The translations under genes and the position numbers were made by a program. The notes beneath the pieces were generated by a model. The model was not told where the DNA came from and did not search any database. It worked only from the letters and a program-made list of their open reading frames with translations. Shown here piece after piece: positions 1 to 7,466 of a stretch of DNA of 10,000 nucleotides. Origin of the DNA: Acropora yongei (lineage: Eukaryota; Cnidaria; Anthozoa; Scleractinia; Acroporidae); assembly GCA_014634225.1 (NCBI GenBank), contig BLFN01000004.1, positions 142,249 through 152,248 of the forward strand, in the 5' to 3' direction. How positions within the stretch are numbered: the stretch's first letter is position 1; every line of letters begins with the position of its first letter.

Positions 1-2
1 GG

Positions 3-107
3 ACATGCGAGACCTTTTGGGAAATGCAGATCTTCAAGCTACGCTCTGTTGATCCCCATTGCCCGCTGAGTATTATTATTCCGAAGGAGAAAGAGACAAA
101 ATCTTAA
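3..107 (+). CDS. possible terminal coding segment, open at left edge
   Basis: One frame is open from the first bases of the window to a TAA at 105-107, about 34 codons. It begins TCETFWEMQIFKL and ends in a charged stretch, PKEKETKS. The other two plus frames stop earlier. Its composition looks more protein-like than the AT-rich sequence that follows, and an AATAAA lies at 780-785, so it could be the last coding exon of a plus-strand host gene with a long 3' untranslated region. No domain is recognised, no splice acceptor can be seen because the segment runs off the window, and a chance open frame of this length is possible. Confidence 0.25.
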   Translation, partial: TCETFWEMQIFKLRSVDPHCPLSIIIPKEKETKS

Positions 108-657
108 AAATTAAATTACACGCATAACCTGCACATTACAAAAACTGTTACTATTGTGACAGCCTTATTTTAATCATCGCAGAATATTAAAAATATTTAC
201 ACTGTAAGGTCATATTTTAATACTGTAGCAATATTTTGTAACTTATCAGTACAGTATAGCCATCTCGAGGGTATGTCAACCAGCAACTTTGCAAAATTCA
301 TGAATGACACTTAACCACTCCTACAATGCTGAAGTGGAGATCCCAATTTGCAGGAATGGTGTAATAAATTCAAATACCCTTACTCATTTAGGACATACAC
401 AGTTCAGTTTGAAAATGCTGTATTTACAAAGTCGTCAGCTCTATCCTCACTGAGGTTTCCCCCTTATCTGCTGATGTTTTTCTAAATGCGGGACACTTCC
501 AGCTTGGGGAATGGTGGCACTTTGTGTATGATATGTTATGGTGTAAATTTCTTCTTGGTTTGAACTGTTTGGAACCAGTTAAAGCTAAACCAGTGTAAAG
601 TTTTTTAGTCTGTCCTAACTTTATTGTAAACTCTTGATATTCTTTGATTGTTCCTTT

Positions 658-669
658 GGGGGGGGGGGG
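658..669 (+). repeat. G12 homopolymer
   Basis: Twelve consecutive G follow TTCCTTT and precede ATTG. It is the only long G run in an AT-rich window and could be a sequencing or assembly weak point. Confidence 0.9.
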
Positions 670-779
670 ATTGTTTATTTAATGAGATTCAGTGGCAAAG
701 AGCAGTGTAATACAGCTGCTGTAAAGTAATTTGATTACTTTAATGTAAAGTGATGATTATTATTTTAAGTGTTACATTG

Positions 780-785
780 AATAAA
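780..785 (+). promoter_or_regulatory. candidate polyadenylation signal AATAAA
   Basis: A canonical AATAAA hexamer lies downstream of the short open frame that ends at 107. The hexamer is frequent by chance in AT-rich DNA, and no clear downstream GT-rich element was identified. Confidence 0.25.
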
Positions 786-995
786 CTACAATATAATTTG
801 AAAGGAAATGATTCGTTTTGGGTTTTTGAAGAATCCACAGTATTTATTGATAACTCAGTTGATAGTGCTATCCTCTGTTAAGAATGAAAACATTCAAAAC
901 ATACAAGATAGACAAAACTTGTTCTTGGTTTGTTTCTTTACAAGGAATTCTTGGGATTTATAATTTTTTCTCACTAAATGTAGTTGGTTGAGTTG

Positions 996-1034
996 CAGAT
1001 GCCAGACTTGCCAGACTTGCAGATGCCAGACTTG
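996..1034. repeat. 15-9-15 bp tandem duplication at the element 2 RNase H break
   Basis: The unit CAGATGCCAGACTTG occurs at 996-1010 and 1020-1034, with its 9-bp end CCAGACTTG repeated between them at 1011-1019. Read on the minus strand it adds 13 codons (LQVWHLQVWQVWHLQ-like) directly after the RNase H motif VRSDHK, exactly where element 2 homology ends. It looks like slippage or microhomology repair at the breakpoint. Confidence 0.85.
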
Positions 1035-1728
1035 CAGTTTGTGGTCACTTCTCACCAAGGCAGGTTGTCCAAAGGTGTAATGGTACAACATCTCTAGAGA
1101 GAACACCACTACTGCCACCAATTCTTTTTCTATTTGTGCACATCTTGTCTCAGTATTGGTCAAGGCACAGCTAGCACAAGCAATCTGCTTTCCACTTCGT
1201 AGTAGAGCAGACTTTTTTGGCAGGCATCACACTGGATCATGAGTTCTGCTTTGTGGTCATAATAAGTAAGAATATCATCTGTAGTGTTAGTGGGGCCATA
1301 TGCTGGGATGTTATCTGCTCCTTCCAAGCATTCTAGAGCTCAGTTTCTGCCTTTCTGGAAAATCTCAGATGATACCTGTAAGCCAAACTGCACAAGTAAT
1401 ATTTTCTGAATAGTATTGGAAATGTGATCAGCATGGTGGGCTCATTGTGTAATATTTGGTGCTTTTATCTGAATGCAATTCTGTGTTGGAGAAAAACTTT
1501 GCCTCCTCGTCCAGGACAGGTGTCTGGTATGTTTCCCTCTTAAAGCACCCTATTTCGTGGTCTTGGATCAATGCATTCTCTCAGAGCACCTGACTTCTTG
1601 GTGGGAACTGCTTAAGTGCTAAGGTAAGGGGTTGGCAAGTATTCTACGATCAACATAACTGGTCAGCTCATCTTTCAATTTGTTTTCAGTGCTTTAGGGA
1701 CTCTGCATGTTGGGGTGATCATAGGTTT
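1035..1728 (-). pseudogene. pol: element 2 (Ty3/gypsy) RT and RNase H remnant
   Basis: This is the RT and RNase H part of a decayed Ty3/gypsy polyprotein, read across several frames. In order on the minus strand: PMITPTCRVPKALK (about 1725-1685), LKDELTSYVDRRILA (about 1680-1635), KKSGALRECIDPRPRN (about 1600-1550), SSEIFQK (near 1365), LECLEGADNI (about 1340-1310), ILTYYDHKAELMIQCDA (about 1270-1220), then TNTETRCAQIEKELVAVV and HYTFGQPALVRSDHK down to 1035. The RNase H acidic residues in QCDA, IEKE and SDH are visible. RT is internally deleted: an Asp pair follows GADNIPAYGPTNTT, but much of the palm, the thumb and the connection region are missing. Frames break several times, and no integrase follows. 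The protein features are diagnostic for Ty3/gypsy pol. The linker that should precede this RT lies at 7467-7949, beyond two nested insertions. Confidence 0.85.
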
Positions 1729-1760
1729 GTTTTATTTATTTTATTTTTTTTATTTTATTA
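1729..1760 (-). repeat. A-rich 3' tail of LINE-1
   Basis: On the minus strand this is a (TAAAA/TAAA)n tract that abuts element 2 sequence at 1728. It is the expected 3' end of a target-primed LINE insertion and marks the 3' junction. No clear target-site duplication was found between this end and the 5' end near 7466. Confidence 0.7.
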
Positions 1761-2135
1761 GCCTTGTGTTAAATACTGAAACACTTAACGAAATAAATAA
1801 TAAATAAAGAAATAAATTGAGTGAGGCTGGAACCCGCAACGGCATAAGCCAATTACTCCGGGACCAGGGTATCCTAAAAGGCTAAAAAACACTTGAGTAC
1901 ATAAACATAACTAAAAGGGAGAAAGAAACACCCAGAAGCAGCAAGTAAGATTTGCATTTAAGTGGCCTGCGGTGTTGCCTGACAGACAAATGGTCTTCCA
2001 GGTTCATGGGTCTTCTGTTCAGTTAGGACTGCTGAAAAGTGGGAGTTTTGCATATGCACACCTGGTAATGAACAGATGCTGGATTGCTGCTTGACCTAGT
2101 ATGGCGCACGTTGCGAATGGGAGGCATTATGGATG

Positions 2136-2139
2136 GATT
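2136..2139. repeat. target-site duplication, left copy (GATT)
   Basis: GATT lies directly before the TG of the left LTR and recurs directly after the CA of the right LTR at 7123-7126. Four bp is within the Ty3/gypsy range. Both copies sit inside LINE-1, and the LINE-1 frame is continuous if one copy is dropped. Confidence 0.85.
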
Positions 2140-2282
2140 TGTAATAAGCGGCAGCCTGTTATAGAATGTGGAACAAACAAACTAACATTTTAATCACTAT
2201 CAAGATGGTGGCTTGGCCAAAACATGAGGTACAATTGAAAAGCACTATGGGTAACCTTGTGCATGACGCATGACTGGTAACA
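2140..2282 (-). repeat. 3' LTR of element 1
   Basis: This 143-bp repeat starts TGTAATAAGCGG and ends GGTAACA on the plus strand, giving TG...CA ends on both strands. It matches 6980-7122 with no indels and nine substitutions (seven transitions, two transversions), about 94% identity. It is the 3' LTR because the coding strand is minus. At least three of the differences are CpG to TpG/CpA changes in this copy. Confidence 0.95.
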
Positions 2283-2561
2283 TGCATTCATTTCTTTGTT
2301 TTTTTGTTTTAAATCACATCCTTTCTAATCAAAAGAACAACAACAAGAGCAATAACTAAGACAAAAAAACAAAGTAACATCATTGTCTGAGACAGTGCCA
2401 AATGGACGGTCCAGTTCACACTAAAATAAAAACGTGTCATGAGTTGCCAGTGTCGGCATCATGTGCGGTCACATGCATCAGTTCCATAGTTGGCGTTCTT
2501 TCTGTACTTACAGGAGTGGATAGTGCTCGCCACCTGCAATGGAAGGTCGTATAATCAATTA
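2283..2561 (-). other. element 1 3' untranslated region with weak polypurine tract
   Basis: No reading frame is supported here. Next to the 3' LTR the minus strand is A-rich and purine-rich (AAAGAAATGAATGCA and an AAAACAAAAAAACAAAG stretch, about 2283-2310). That is where the plus-strand primer of an LTR element should lie, but it is interrupted by C and T, so it is only a weak polypurine tract. Further A-rich sequence lies at 2320-2375 on the plus strand. There is no env-like coding. Confidence 0.4.
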
Positions 2562-4062
2562 TCAGTCAGAGAAGTGGGCAGGTTTTCGAACCACTTGGCC
2601 ACTAGGGTAACGATTGGGGGTTTGTGAAGACAGGGTGGTGTTGGGGTGTCAGGGGCTGATTGGGGCTGATTCAAAGTTGAGCTGGAAACTGTTGACGGCA
2701 GAGGAGATGGATCGACATCATCGGGTGCTGCTGTGGGAGTGGCAGATGAAGCAAATGATGAAGTAGGGTTTGGAGAATAGGATTGCAGTTTGTCAGGAAG
2801 ATTTGGAGGGGGAGAGGAGTTGGTGTCTGTCTCAGGTAGTGGTTCAACATTGTTTAAGGGAGGTGCCAGTTGCACTTCAACATGGTTTCGTCTGATTTGT
2901 CTGGTGCCAGTTTTGAAGTAGTAGGATCGATGGCCAGCAGAGCCTATGATCTTTCCAGGGACCCAGGCCTTTGACCGTGAATTGGGGGAAGGCTTAGCAA
3001 AGACATAGCTACTAGGTGGGAAGTTGGGAAGAAGATGCCTTGCATGTTTATCATAAGCTTGCTTTTGTTGTAGTTTACAGTGTAAGTGGTTGGATACCAC
3101 TATGTCATGAGGAGAATGGCAAGGCTCCAAAGTAGTTATTGGTTGAGGTAAATTGCTGCGGAGAACACGGTAAAACAATCTTTGAGCAGGAGAGAATGTG
3201 TGACCAGCTGGTGGAGTGTTACCTACTGAAAGGAGTGCCAGGTCAACATCTTTAGCTGTGCGAAGGATGTTTTGACTGACTTTACAGCCGCTTCAGCTCG
3301 TCCATTGGATTGTGACCAGGAAGGAGATGATGTGATGTGGTTGAACTTGTATGTTTTGGCAAATTCCTTGAATAAATCAGAGGTGTATTGAGATCCATTA
3401 TCTGTTAATAAGGTGTGTGGGATTCCGTGATGGCCAAAATGCTGCTTAGGTGCCTGTACTACAGCAGATGACTGGATGGAGGGAAGGTGATCGATTTCAC
3501 TGAAGTGGTCAACGGTGACCAAATAAGCAGCACCATTAAGTTCAAATAAGTCTTGCGATACCAGGTGCCACGGTAAGGTAGGCACAGGGTATGGTTGAAG
3601 GGGTTCACGAGGGTGCTGTTGCCTGTATTGAGCACAGATAGCGCAGGTTTTACGCAAGTCTGTAACCTGGCTGTTTATCCCTGGCCAGAAGACACATCTA
3701 CGGGCGTGTCGAATGGTGATCTCAGGACCACGATGAGCAGCATGTAGCTTGTGGAGGATAGTGGGACGAGATGAGGAGGGAACAATGACACGCCCCTGTT
3801 TAGACAGGAGCCCATCATGTGAAGTTAGTTCGTGACGAAAAGTCCAGTATGGGCGTGCTAGTTCAGAGACTGCTGCCTTGTCATTGAGCCAACCGGCTTC
3901 AACAAGATATCGCAAAGTTCTCTGTTCAGGGTCAGTGAGGGCAGCAACTCTTATCTCCTGTAGTGTTGCATCTTGAAAACCAGAGAGGTCAGGGTGTTCA
4001 GCTTCAAGTTCTACACAATAAACCAGCTCATCCTGAATTTGCTTGTGTGAGGTGATGGGTAG
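2562..4062 (-). pseudogene. int: element 1 integrase
   Basis: Integrase inserts the retrotransposon cDNA into the host genome. The N-terminal zinc-binding part shows HKLHAAHRG (His at about 3744 and 3735) and CAIC (3645-3634). The catalytic core keeps D in SQDLF (3550-3552), D in LTDNGSQ (3400-3402) and E in GRAEAA (3292-3294). Exactly 35 residues separate the second Asp and the Glu, the canonical D,D-35-E spacing. A frameshift falls at an A4 run near 3270; the next frame continues through HTFSPAQRLF and a GPY/F-like module (WVPGKIIG...RSYYF...QIRRNHVEV) into a Pro/Ser-rich tail. A second frameshift near 2590, in a C-rich run, separates the tail from its likely true end (SGQVVRKPAHFSD, stop at 2562-2564). 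The active site is intact but the reading frame is not. Confidence 0.9.
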
Positions 4063-4133
4063 AGGAGCCCGAGAGACAGTTTCAGCAATGTGGAGTGTTG
4101 ACCCCTTGCGGTATTTAACTGTGAATGCGTAGC

Positions 4134-4155
4134 ACTGAAGAGTAACTGAAGAGTA
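4134..4155. repeat. 11-bp tandem duplication in RNase H
   Basis: ACTGAAGAGTA occurs twice in a row (4134-4144 and 4145-4155). The copy nearer integrase lies in the resumed RNase H frame; the other is at the edge of the unrelated insert. It may be a repair product at the insertion edge. Confidence 0.8.
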
Positions 4156-4156
4156 A

Positions 4157-4328
4157 CCCTTGGCTCAACTCTGCGGCTGTGCTTGTATATAGTCAACTGG
4201 TTTGCCTCCTGCCAGTTGGGATTCTTAACCAGTTAAGTTTGTGTCAAAGTGGAGTGCCTGTGAGCAAGCTTGACAGCTAAGTGCACTTCCGCTATTAATA
4301 AAGAATTTGGATTTTGATTTTAGATTTG
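4157..4328 (+). mobile_element. probable short retroposon (SINE-like) inside RNase H
   Basis: About 170 bp interrupts RNase H between minus-strand LQS and LQCYAF. On the plus strand it ends with an AATAAA (4297-4302) followed by a simple T/G-rich tail, ATTTGGATTTTGATTTTAGATTTG, the kind of tail left by a LINE-mobilised short element. Near its start are small inverted pieces, CAACTGG...CCAGTTG and CAACTGGTT...AACCAGTT (about 4194-4236). I see no confident A and B box and no target duplication, so a truncated LINE end or another insert is possible. It carries an in-frame TGA (4165-4167) relative to integrase. Confidence 0.5.
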
Positions 4329-4650
4329 GATGCTTTGGAGACATCGAGGTGCGTCAGCAAGAGGACATTTAAAAATTATCTCTAAAGGTTTGTGGTCAAC
4401 GTGAACTACCACATCAGCCTTGCTGAAGAGGAATTGGTCAAACTTGTGGAATGTATGAACGATAGCCAGTCTCTTTTTTCAGTCTGGGCATATCTTTGTT
4501 CTGTTGGGCTGAGGAAGCTTGAGCTGTAGGCTACAGGTTGCCACAAGATGTCAGTGGAGTTGGCTGAATGGGTAGCTGGTTGTCGCAATGCGGCACCAAG
4601 GCCGCATTCAGACGCATCAACCACTGGGGCGTTGACATCAAAATAGCGAA

Positions 4651-5545
4651 GGCAAAGTGTTTGCGATAGTAGTTCCTTTTCTTGTCGGAAAGCTTCAGTG
4701 TGTTGGTCAGCCCACAGAAACTCCTGATTCAGATGGGTGAGGTCCTGAAGAGGACGAACTACCTCACTAAGGTGAGGGCGGAACTTTGACAGATAGGTGA
4801 TAGTGCCCAGGAAACACGGTGTAGCTGCTTTGTCATGAGGTCGAGGCATACTTAGGACTGCATTGGCAATCTCGGAGCTTGGTTTTAGGCCTTCAGGCGT
4901 AAGGATGAGTCCCATGAAGGGTGCAGTGCAAGTTTTAAACTTGATTTTGTCTGAGTCCCTGCAGCAAGAGACAATCCATGAGTTCTATTACAGTGCGGTC
5001 ATGATCATGTGTTGCCTCAGACAGAGTTTTACCCCGACCAACCACTATGATGTCATCAGCTATGTTAATGGCACCTTCCAGACCACAGAGGACATCGTGA
5101 ATGTGACACTGAAACTCCTCAGGGGCTGAACTAATAACAAAGGGAAGAGGGTGTATGCATGGTAGTCAAGAGGGAAGACTCCTCTGTTAGCTTGATTGTT
5201 TGAAAGGTGTCTTTGATGTCAAAGGTTGAGAAGATCTTCGCTTGACGAAAGTGATGTAGATTTGCTTTCAAAGTAGTGATGGGGTAAACGGGCCTGAGTA
5301 TTGCTTTGTTGACTGTCTGGGAAGGATCTAAGCAGATACAAACTTTAGTAGCCTTTGTTGTGGTTGCTGGTCGTTCGCGTACTACCGTGTTTGATATCCA
5401 CGGGGTTGGGTGCATTCACTCGGATCAGTTGGCCCGTGTGGATGAGTTTGGCTAGGGCATCTTTGATAGTGGGTCGCTTTGGAGCAGCATAGCAGTGTGG
5501 AGCAGCTTGGATGGGCCTGATGGTGGGATCCACGGTTAGTTCACC
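4651..5545 (-). pseudogene. RT: element 1 reverse transcriptase
   Basis: RT copies the element RNA to DNA. It starts near LTVDPTIRPIQAAPH (5539). A frameshift in a C-rich run near 5405 moves the frame; then come WISNTVVRERP, VCICLDPSQTVNKA (5340-5300) and FSTFDIKDTFQ, with the first catalytic Asp at 5218-5220. Near 5150 a short deletion removes residues between the TTMHTP and LPFVISSAPEEF motifs and shifts the frame. The catalytic box is NIADDIIVVG with the Asp pair at 5052-5057; Ala in place of the Tyr position is a natural variant in some gypsy lineages. A further shift near 4980 leads to DKIKFKTCTAPFMGLILTP and TITYLSKFRPHLSEV, the thumb and connection region. The three catalytic Asp residues survive, but four frame segments are needed. 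Confidence 0.88.
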
Positions 5546-5639
5546 CAGCCCCTCAAATAAATGTGAATAGTTACGTTTAATTGATTCAAGTGTCAACTCA
5601 CCGAGAGGTGGCGGAGAGGCTGTAGAAAAGGCCTGAAGT

Positions 5640-5958
5640 TGATTGACAGCGTCAAAGTCATAATTTAAGATGCCCATGTGAGTACTATCAGCCAAGCCCA
5701 GGAGAGGTGCATAGTTCTCTGCGGTTATGATTTGGACTACCACGTCATAAGGCTTGCCTCGGGGAGTGCAACAGTGTGGCTTGACCTCCAGTTGGAATGA
5801 TGGTTTTGGAGTAGTCAAGGAGGCGAACACTGGAAAGTGTCTACAAAGATGCCTCTGGATGCAGACTGAACTTGGGCTACATGATGAGTTGTGACATAAG
5901 CGCATCTGGGTTCAAAATCAGTGTCGACTGCTTGGGTCACTGTGTTGGCAGTGGATGC
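5640..5958 (-). pseudogene. PR: element 1 protease, active site deleted
   Basis: The retropepsin should cut the Gag-Pol polyprotein. What is seen is the start, IFVDTF (about 5850), in the gag frame, and the C-terminal half in another frame: SFQLEVKPH, GKPYDVVVQIITAENYAP and PLLGLADSTHMGILNYD (LLG at 5696-5704). No DTG or DSG triad appears in any frame between the zinc knuckle and LLG. About 87 codons separate these landmarks, shorter than I would expect for this lineage. The simplest reading is an internal deletion that removed the catalytic loop and joined two frames. The linker after LLG leads into RT. Confidence 0.7.
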
Positions 5959-6790
5959 TCAGCAAACTTGTTGCCAGTGACCCTGTTTACCACAGCGGTG
6001 ACAGGTGTCATTGGCGGCAGGACAATCACAACGGGCTGCATGTGGTGTTCATCCGCACCCGAAGCAGCCAAGGGCGCCTTGTGGTTTGGAGGAACGCCGG
6101 GGGGTTTTGGATTTGACTGCATTGGGTGTCACTTTGTATGCTGTATCCTCACCGGCTGTAACCTGGTATACTGATTCTTCAAGTTGTCTGGTAATAGCAG
6201 ATTCAGTGTTGAGGCTAACCTCAAAGTCATGAGCCTTACTGATTACTTGGGCAAAAGTTAGAGTGGTCAGGTTCTCCCGAGAAGTGAGGTTGCTTCTGAA
6301 GGATTTAAAGGTGTCATTGAGGCCAATTAGAAAAATGTCTCTCTGCAGCCTGTCGTCCACTGCTGATGGGAAATTGCATTTCTGATACTCTAGTCTCACT
6401 GACGTGTGCCACTGTTGAATGGTCGTCCCTGGATCTTGTTTTAAAAGACGAAGAAAATTGTGAGTGGACTGTATGACAGGCTCCTCTCTGAGATAGTGGC
6501 TGGAAAGTTGAGCCAGCCATCTGGCAGGATGTTGCTCTTCCTTATCGATGATTTGTGAGTCGATGGTTGTGGTTAGGAAATCCCATTTTAGCTTGAGGGA
6601 AAGCTCGTCGAAGAGCTGCCATGGCCTTAGGTTGTTTCGCAGATATCCAATAATCGTCGCTGTCGATATCCTTAGCAGGATTCACATAGTCCTCCATGAT
6701 GCAGAAGTCTCTAAAATTAGTGAGGAAAAACTTGAATGCCCTATGGCAGTCTTCCGAGTCGTCATCGAAGACTGGTGGATCTTTGCCCAT
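5959..6790 (-). pseudogene. gag: element 1 gag: capsid and zinc knuckles
   Basis: Gag builds the virus-like particle and binds the element RNA. The likely start is the ATG at 6790 (MGKDPPVFDDDSED), about 190 bp below the 5' LTR. Capsid-like sequence continues as DIDSDDYWISAKQPKAMAAL, then the frame changes at an A4 run (plus 6586-6589). The following frame holds HPARWLAQLSSHYLREE, QQWHTSVRLEYQKCNFP and LQRDIFLIGLND. A C-terminal nucleocapsid has two Cys-rich units. The first (CFGCG...) is cut by TGA at 6049-6051. The second, CHRCGKQGHWQQVC, is a perfect CX2CX4HX4C knuckle, followed directly by another TGA at 5959-5961. Both stops could be CGA to TGA changes at CpG. Confidence 0.88.
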
Positions 6791-6962
6791 GATGTCTGAG
6801 AGAGAGACTAGTAGTGAGCCAATTTTGTTACGTGCAAAGTTGAATTGACTAGTTGATTGATGAGAGGTGACAAGGGTCGATCGCTGAGTTTATGGTGTTG
6901 AGAATAAAGTTCGGGCAAAGTCACTGAAGAACGAGCAGGTTCAGTAGATGAAGACTCGGGTT
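6791..6962 (-). other. element 1 5' leader
   Basis: This untranslated stretch lies between the primer-binding site and the likely gag start. A 70-codon minus frame running from the LTR through the primer-binding site to about 6808 has no gag-like sequence and is not believed to be translated. Confidence 0.6.
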
Positions 6963-6979
6963 CCAAACTTCTGACACCA
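6963..6979 (-). promoter_or_regulatory. primer-binding site, tRNA-Leu-like
   Basis: Directly after the 5' LTR the minus strand reads TGGTGTCAGAAGTTTGG. TGG is the complement of the tRNA CCA end, and its position touching the LTR is diagnostic. The next bases TGTCAG fit a discriminator A plus the GTCAG-type acceptor stem of metazoan tRNA-Leu. The tRNA identity is from memory and should be treated as likely rather than certain. Confidence 0.75.
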
Positions 6980-7122
6980 TGTAATAAGCGGCAGCTTGTT
7001 ATAGAATGTGGAATAAACAAACTAACATTTTAGTCACTATCAAGATGGCGGCTTGGCCAAAACATGAGGTACAATTGAGAAGCACTATGTGTAACCTAGT
7101 GCGTGACGCGTGACTGGTAACA
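6980..7122 (-). repeat. 5' LTR of element 1
   Basis: This 143-bp partner of 2140-2282 has TG...CA ends. It is the 5' LTR because gag lies just below it on the minus strand. It should hold the element's promoter. A TCTATAACAAG stretch on the minus strand could be a TATA-like element. It keeps three CpGs that have decayed in the other LTR. Confidence 0.95.
7041..7052 (-). promoter_or_regulatory. YY1-like motif in the 5' LTR
   Basis: The minus strand reads GCCGCCATCTTG, a match to the classic animal YY1 site (core CCAT in a GCCGCCATNTTG context). In the 3' LTR the same site is GCCACCATCTTG, one change at the CpG. Function is inferred only. Confidence 0.4.
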
Positions 7123-7126
7123 GATT
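7123..7126. repeat. target-site duplication, right copy (GATT)
   Basis: This GATT directly follows the CA of the right LTR and is identical to 2136-2139. It is AATC in LINE-1's coding sense. Confidence 0.85.
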
Positions 7127-7466
7127 TATCTTAACAAATTTGTTCACTAACTTGTAGAAGTACGCTATGTCTAGATATTGGTGCCAGTAGCTCAAGGGGA
7201 GCATGTTGAGCCTAACTAATCTTTCCTGATACGACACGTTGCATCTAAAAGGTAGACTTAAGATAAACTTTATAGCTTGGCGCTGTACTCATTCTACCTG
7301 TCTCATCAGTTCTTTAGATTGTGGCGCCCACACCTGTATTGCATAGCCGAGGTGAGGGCGCACAAGAGCAAGGTAGATGCATCTTCTAATCCTAGAATTT
7401 TAGATGGTTCTAGTGTTCCTCCAGGCAAATCCGACTAATTTGTTTGCCTTGGAGCAAGCCTCTGCC
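7127..7466 (-). pseudogene. LINE-1 5' half: RT C-terminal region
   Basis: This is the upstream half of a 5'-truncated LINE. Minus-strand motifs in order: AEACSKANKLVGFAWRNTR, a TAA, RRCIYLALVRPHLGYAIQV, WAPQSKELMRQVE, a TGA (7289-7291, probably a CGA to TGA change), VQRQAIKFILSLPFRC, NMLPLSYWHQYLDIAYF and KLVNKFVKI. This is the familiar region after the RT catalytic core of CR1/L2/jockey-like ORF2 proteins. Apart from the two stops it stays in one frame, and it continues in frame at 2139 as NPSIMPP. The LINE boundary near 7466 is where element 2 sequence (...FEIRSTV) ends. Confidence 0.85.

Larger units (their letters stand above)
108..893. other. AT-rich non-coding stretch
   Basis: I see no reading frame of useful length on either strand. 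Two features stand out: a run of 12 G at 658-669, and an AATAAA at 780-785 that could be the polyadenylation signal of a plus-strand transcript ending near 800. The stretch could be a 3' untranslated region or plain intergenic DNA. Confidence 0.4.
1729..2139 (-). pseudogene. LINE-1 3' half: ORF2 C-terminus and 3' UTR
   Basis: This is the downstream half of a non-LTR retrotransposon cut by element 1. At the junction the minus strand reads NPSIMPPIRNVRHTRSSS, continuing directly from KFVKI at the other side of element 1. A frameshift and stops follow, then TWKTICLS and NANLTCCF (about 2010-1935), the kind of Cys-containing C-terminus seen in CR1/L2/jockey-like ORF2 proteins. Beyond about 1930 lies a 3' UTR ending in an A-rich tail. 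The family is read from RT-domain style rather than by search; the clade is unresolved. It is non-functional because of 5' truncation, stops and the LTR element insertion. Confidence 0.8.
4063..4650 (-). pseudogene. element 1 RNase H, interrupted by an insertion
   Basis: RNase H degrades the RNA strand during reverse transcription. The first acidic motif is VDASECGLGAAL (Asp at 4616-4618); a few residues normally between PV and VDAS are missing. The Glu motif is TEQRYAQTEK (Glu near 4480). A frameshift at the A6 run just after it moves the frame; the next segment, LAIVHTFHKFDQFLFS, continues to VDHKPLE (Asp at 4395-4397). The domain then breaks at APRCLQS (about 4340) and resumes at LQCYAFTVKY and TLHIAETVSRAP (4140-4063). 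About 170 bp of unrelated sequence lies between. The final TLHIAETVSRAP matches the usual end of the RNase H tether before integrase. All catalytic acids can be placed, but no single frame encodes them. Confidence 0.85.
2140..7122 (-). mobile_element. element 1: full-length but dead Ty3/gypsy LTR retrotransposon
   Basis: A 4,983-bp element with 143-bp LTRs, a 4-bp target duplication, a primer-binding site touching the 5' LTR, and gag, protease, RT, RNase H and integrase in that order on the minus strand. RT preceding integrase and the chromodomain-free tail fit Ty3/gypsy. Short LTRs, an ADD rather than YxDD RT box and a Leu-like primer site suggest the Mag/SURL-like group, by motif only. There is no env, and only about 280 bp of non-coding sequence lies between integrase and the 3' LTR. 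It cannot be autonomous because of frameshifts in gag, RT, RNase H and integrase, two gag stops and the missing protease active site. Confidence 0.93.

Noticed and set aside
2283..2561. Possible env or extra ORF between integrase and the 3' LTR
   Set aside because: Too short, with no open frame, signal peptide or membrane segment; element 1 is a retrotransposon without env.
4863..5129. Plus-strand open frame of 88 codons
   Set aside because: It lies antisense over the reverse-transcriptase catalytic region; its minus-strand reading gives NIADDIIVVG and other RT motifs.
5872..6232. Plus-strand open frames rich in Cys and Gly
   Set aside because: These are antisense to the gag zinc knuckles and the gag C-terminus; the minus strand has a perfect CX2CX4HX4C knuckle here.
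6548..6799. Plus-strand open frame of 83 codons
   Set aside because: Antisense shadow of the gag N-terminal frame on the minus strand.
6808..7020. Minus-strand frame running from the LTR across the primer-binding site
   Set aside because: It begins inside the LTR, crosses the primer-binding site and shows no gag-like sequence; the gag start at 6790 fits better.
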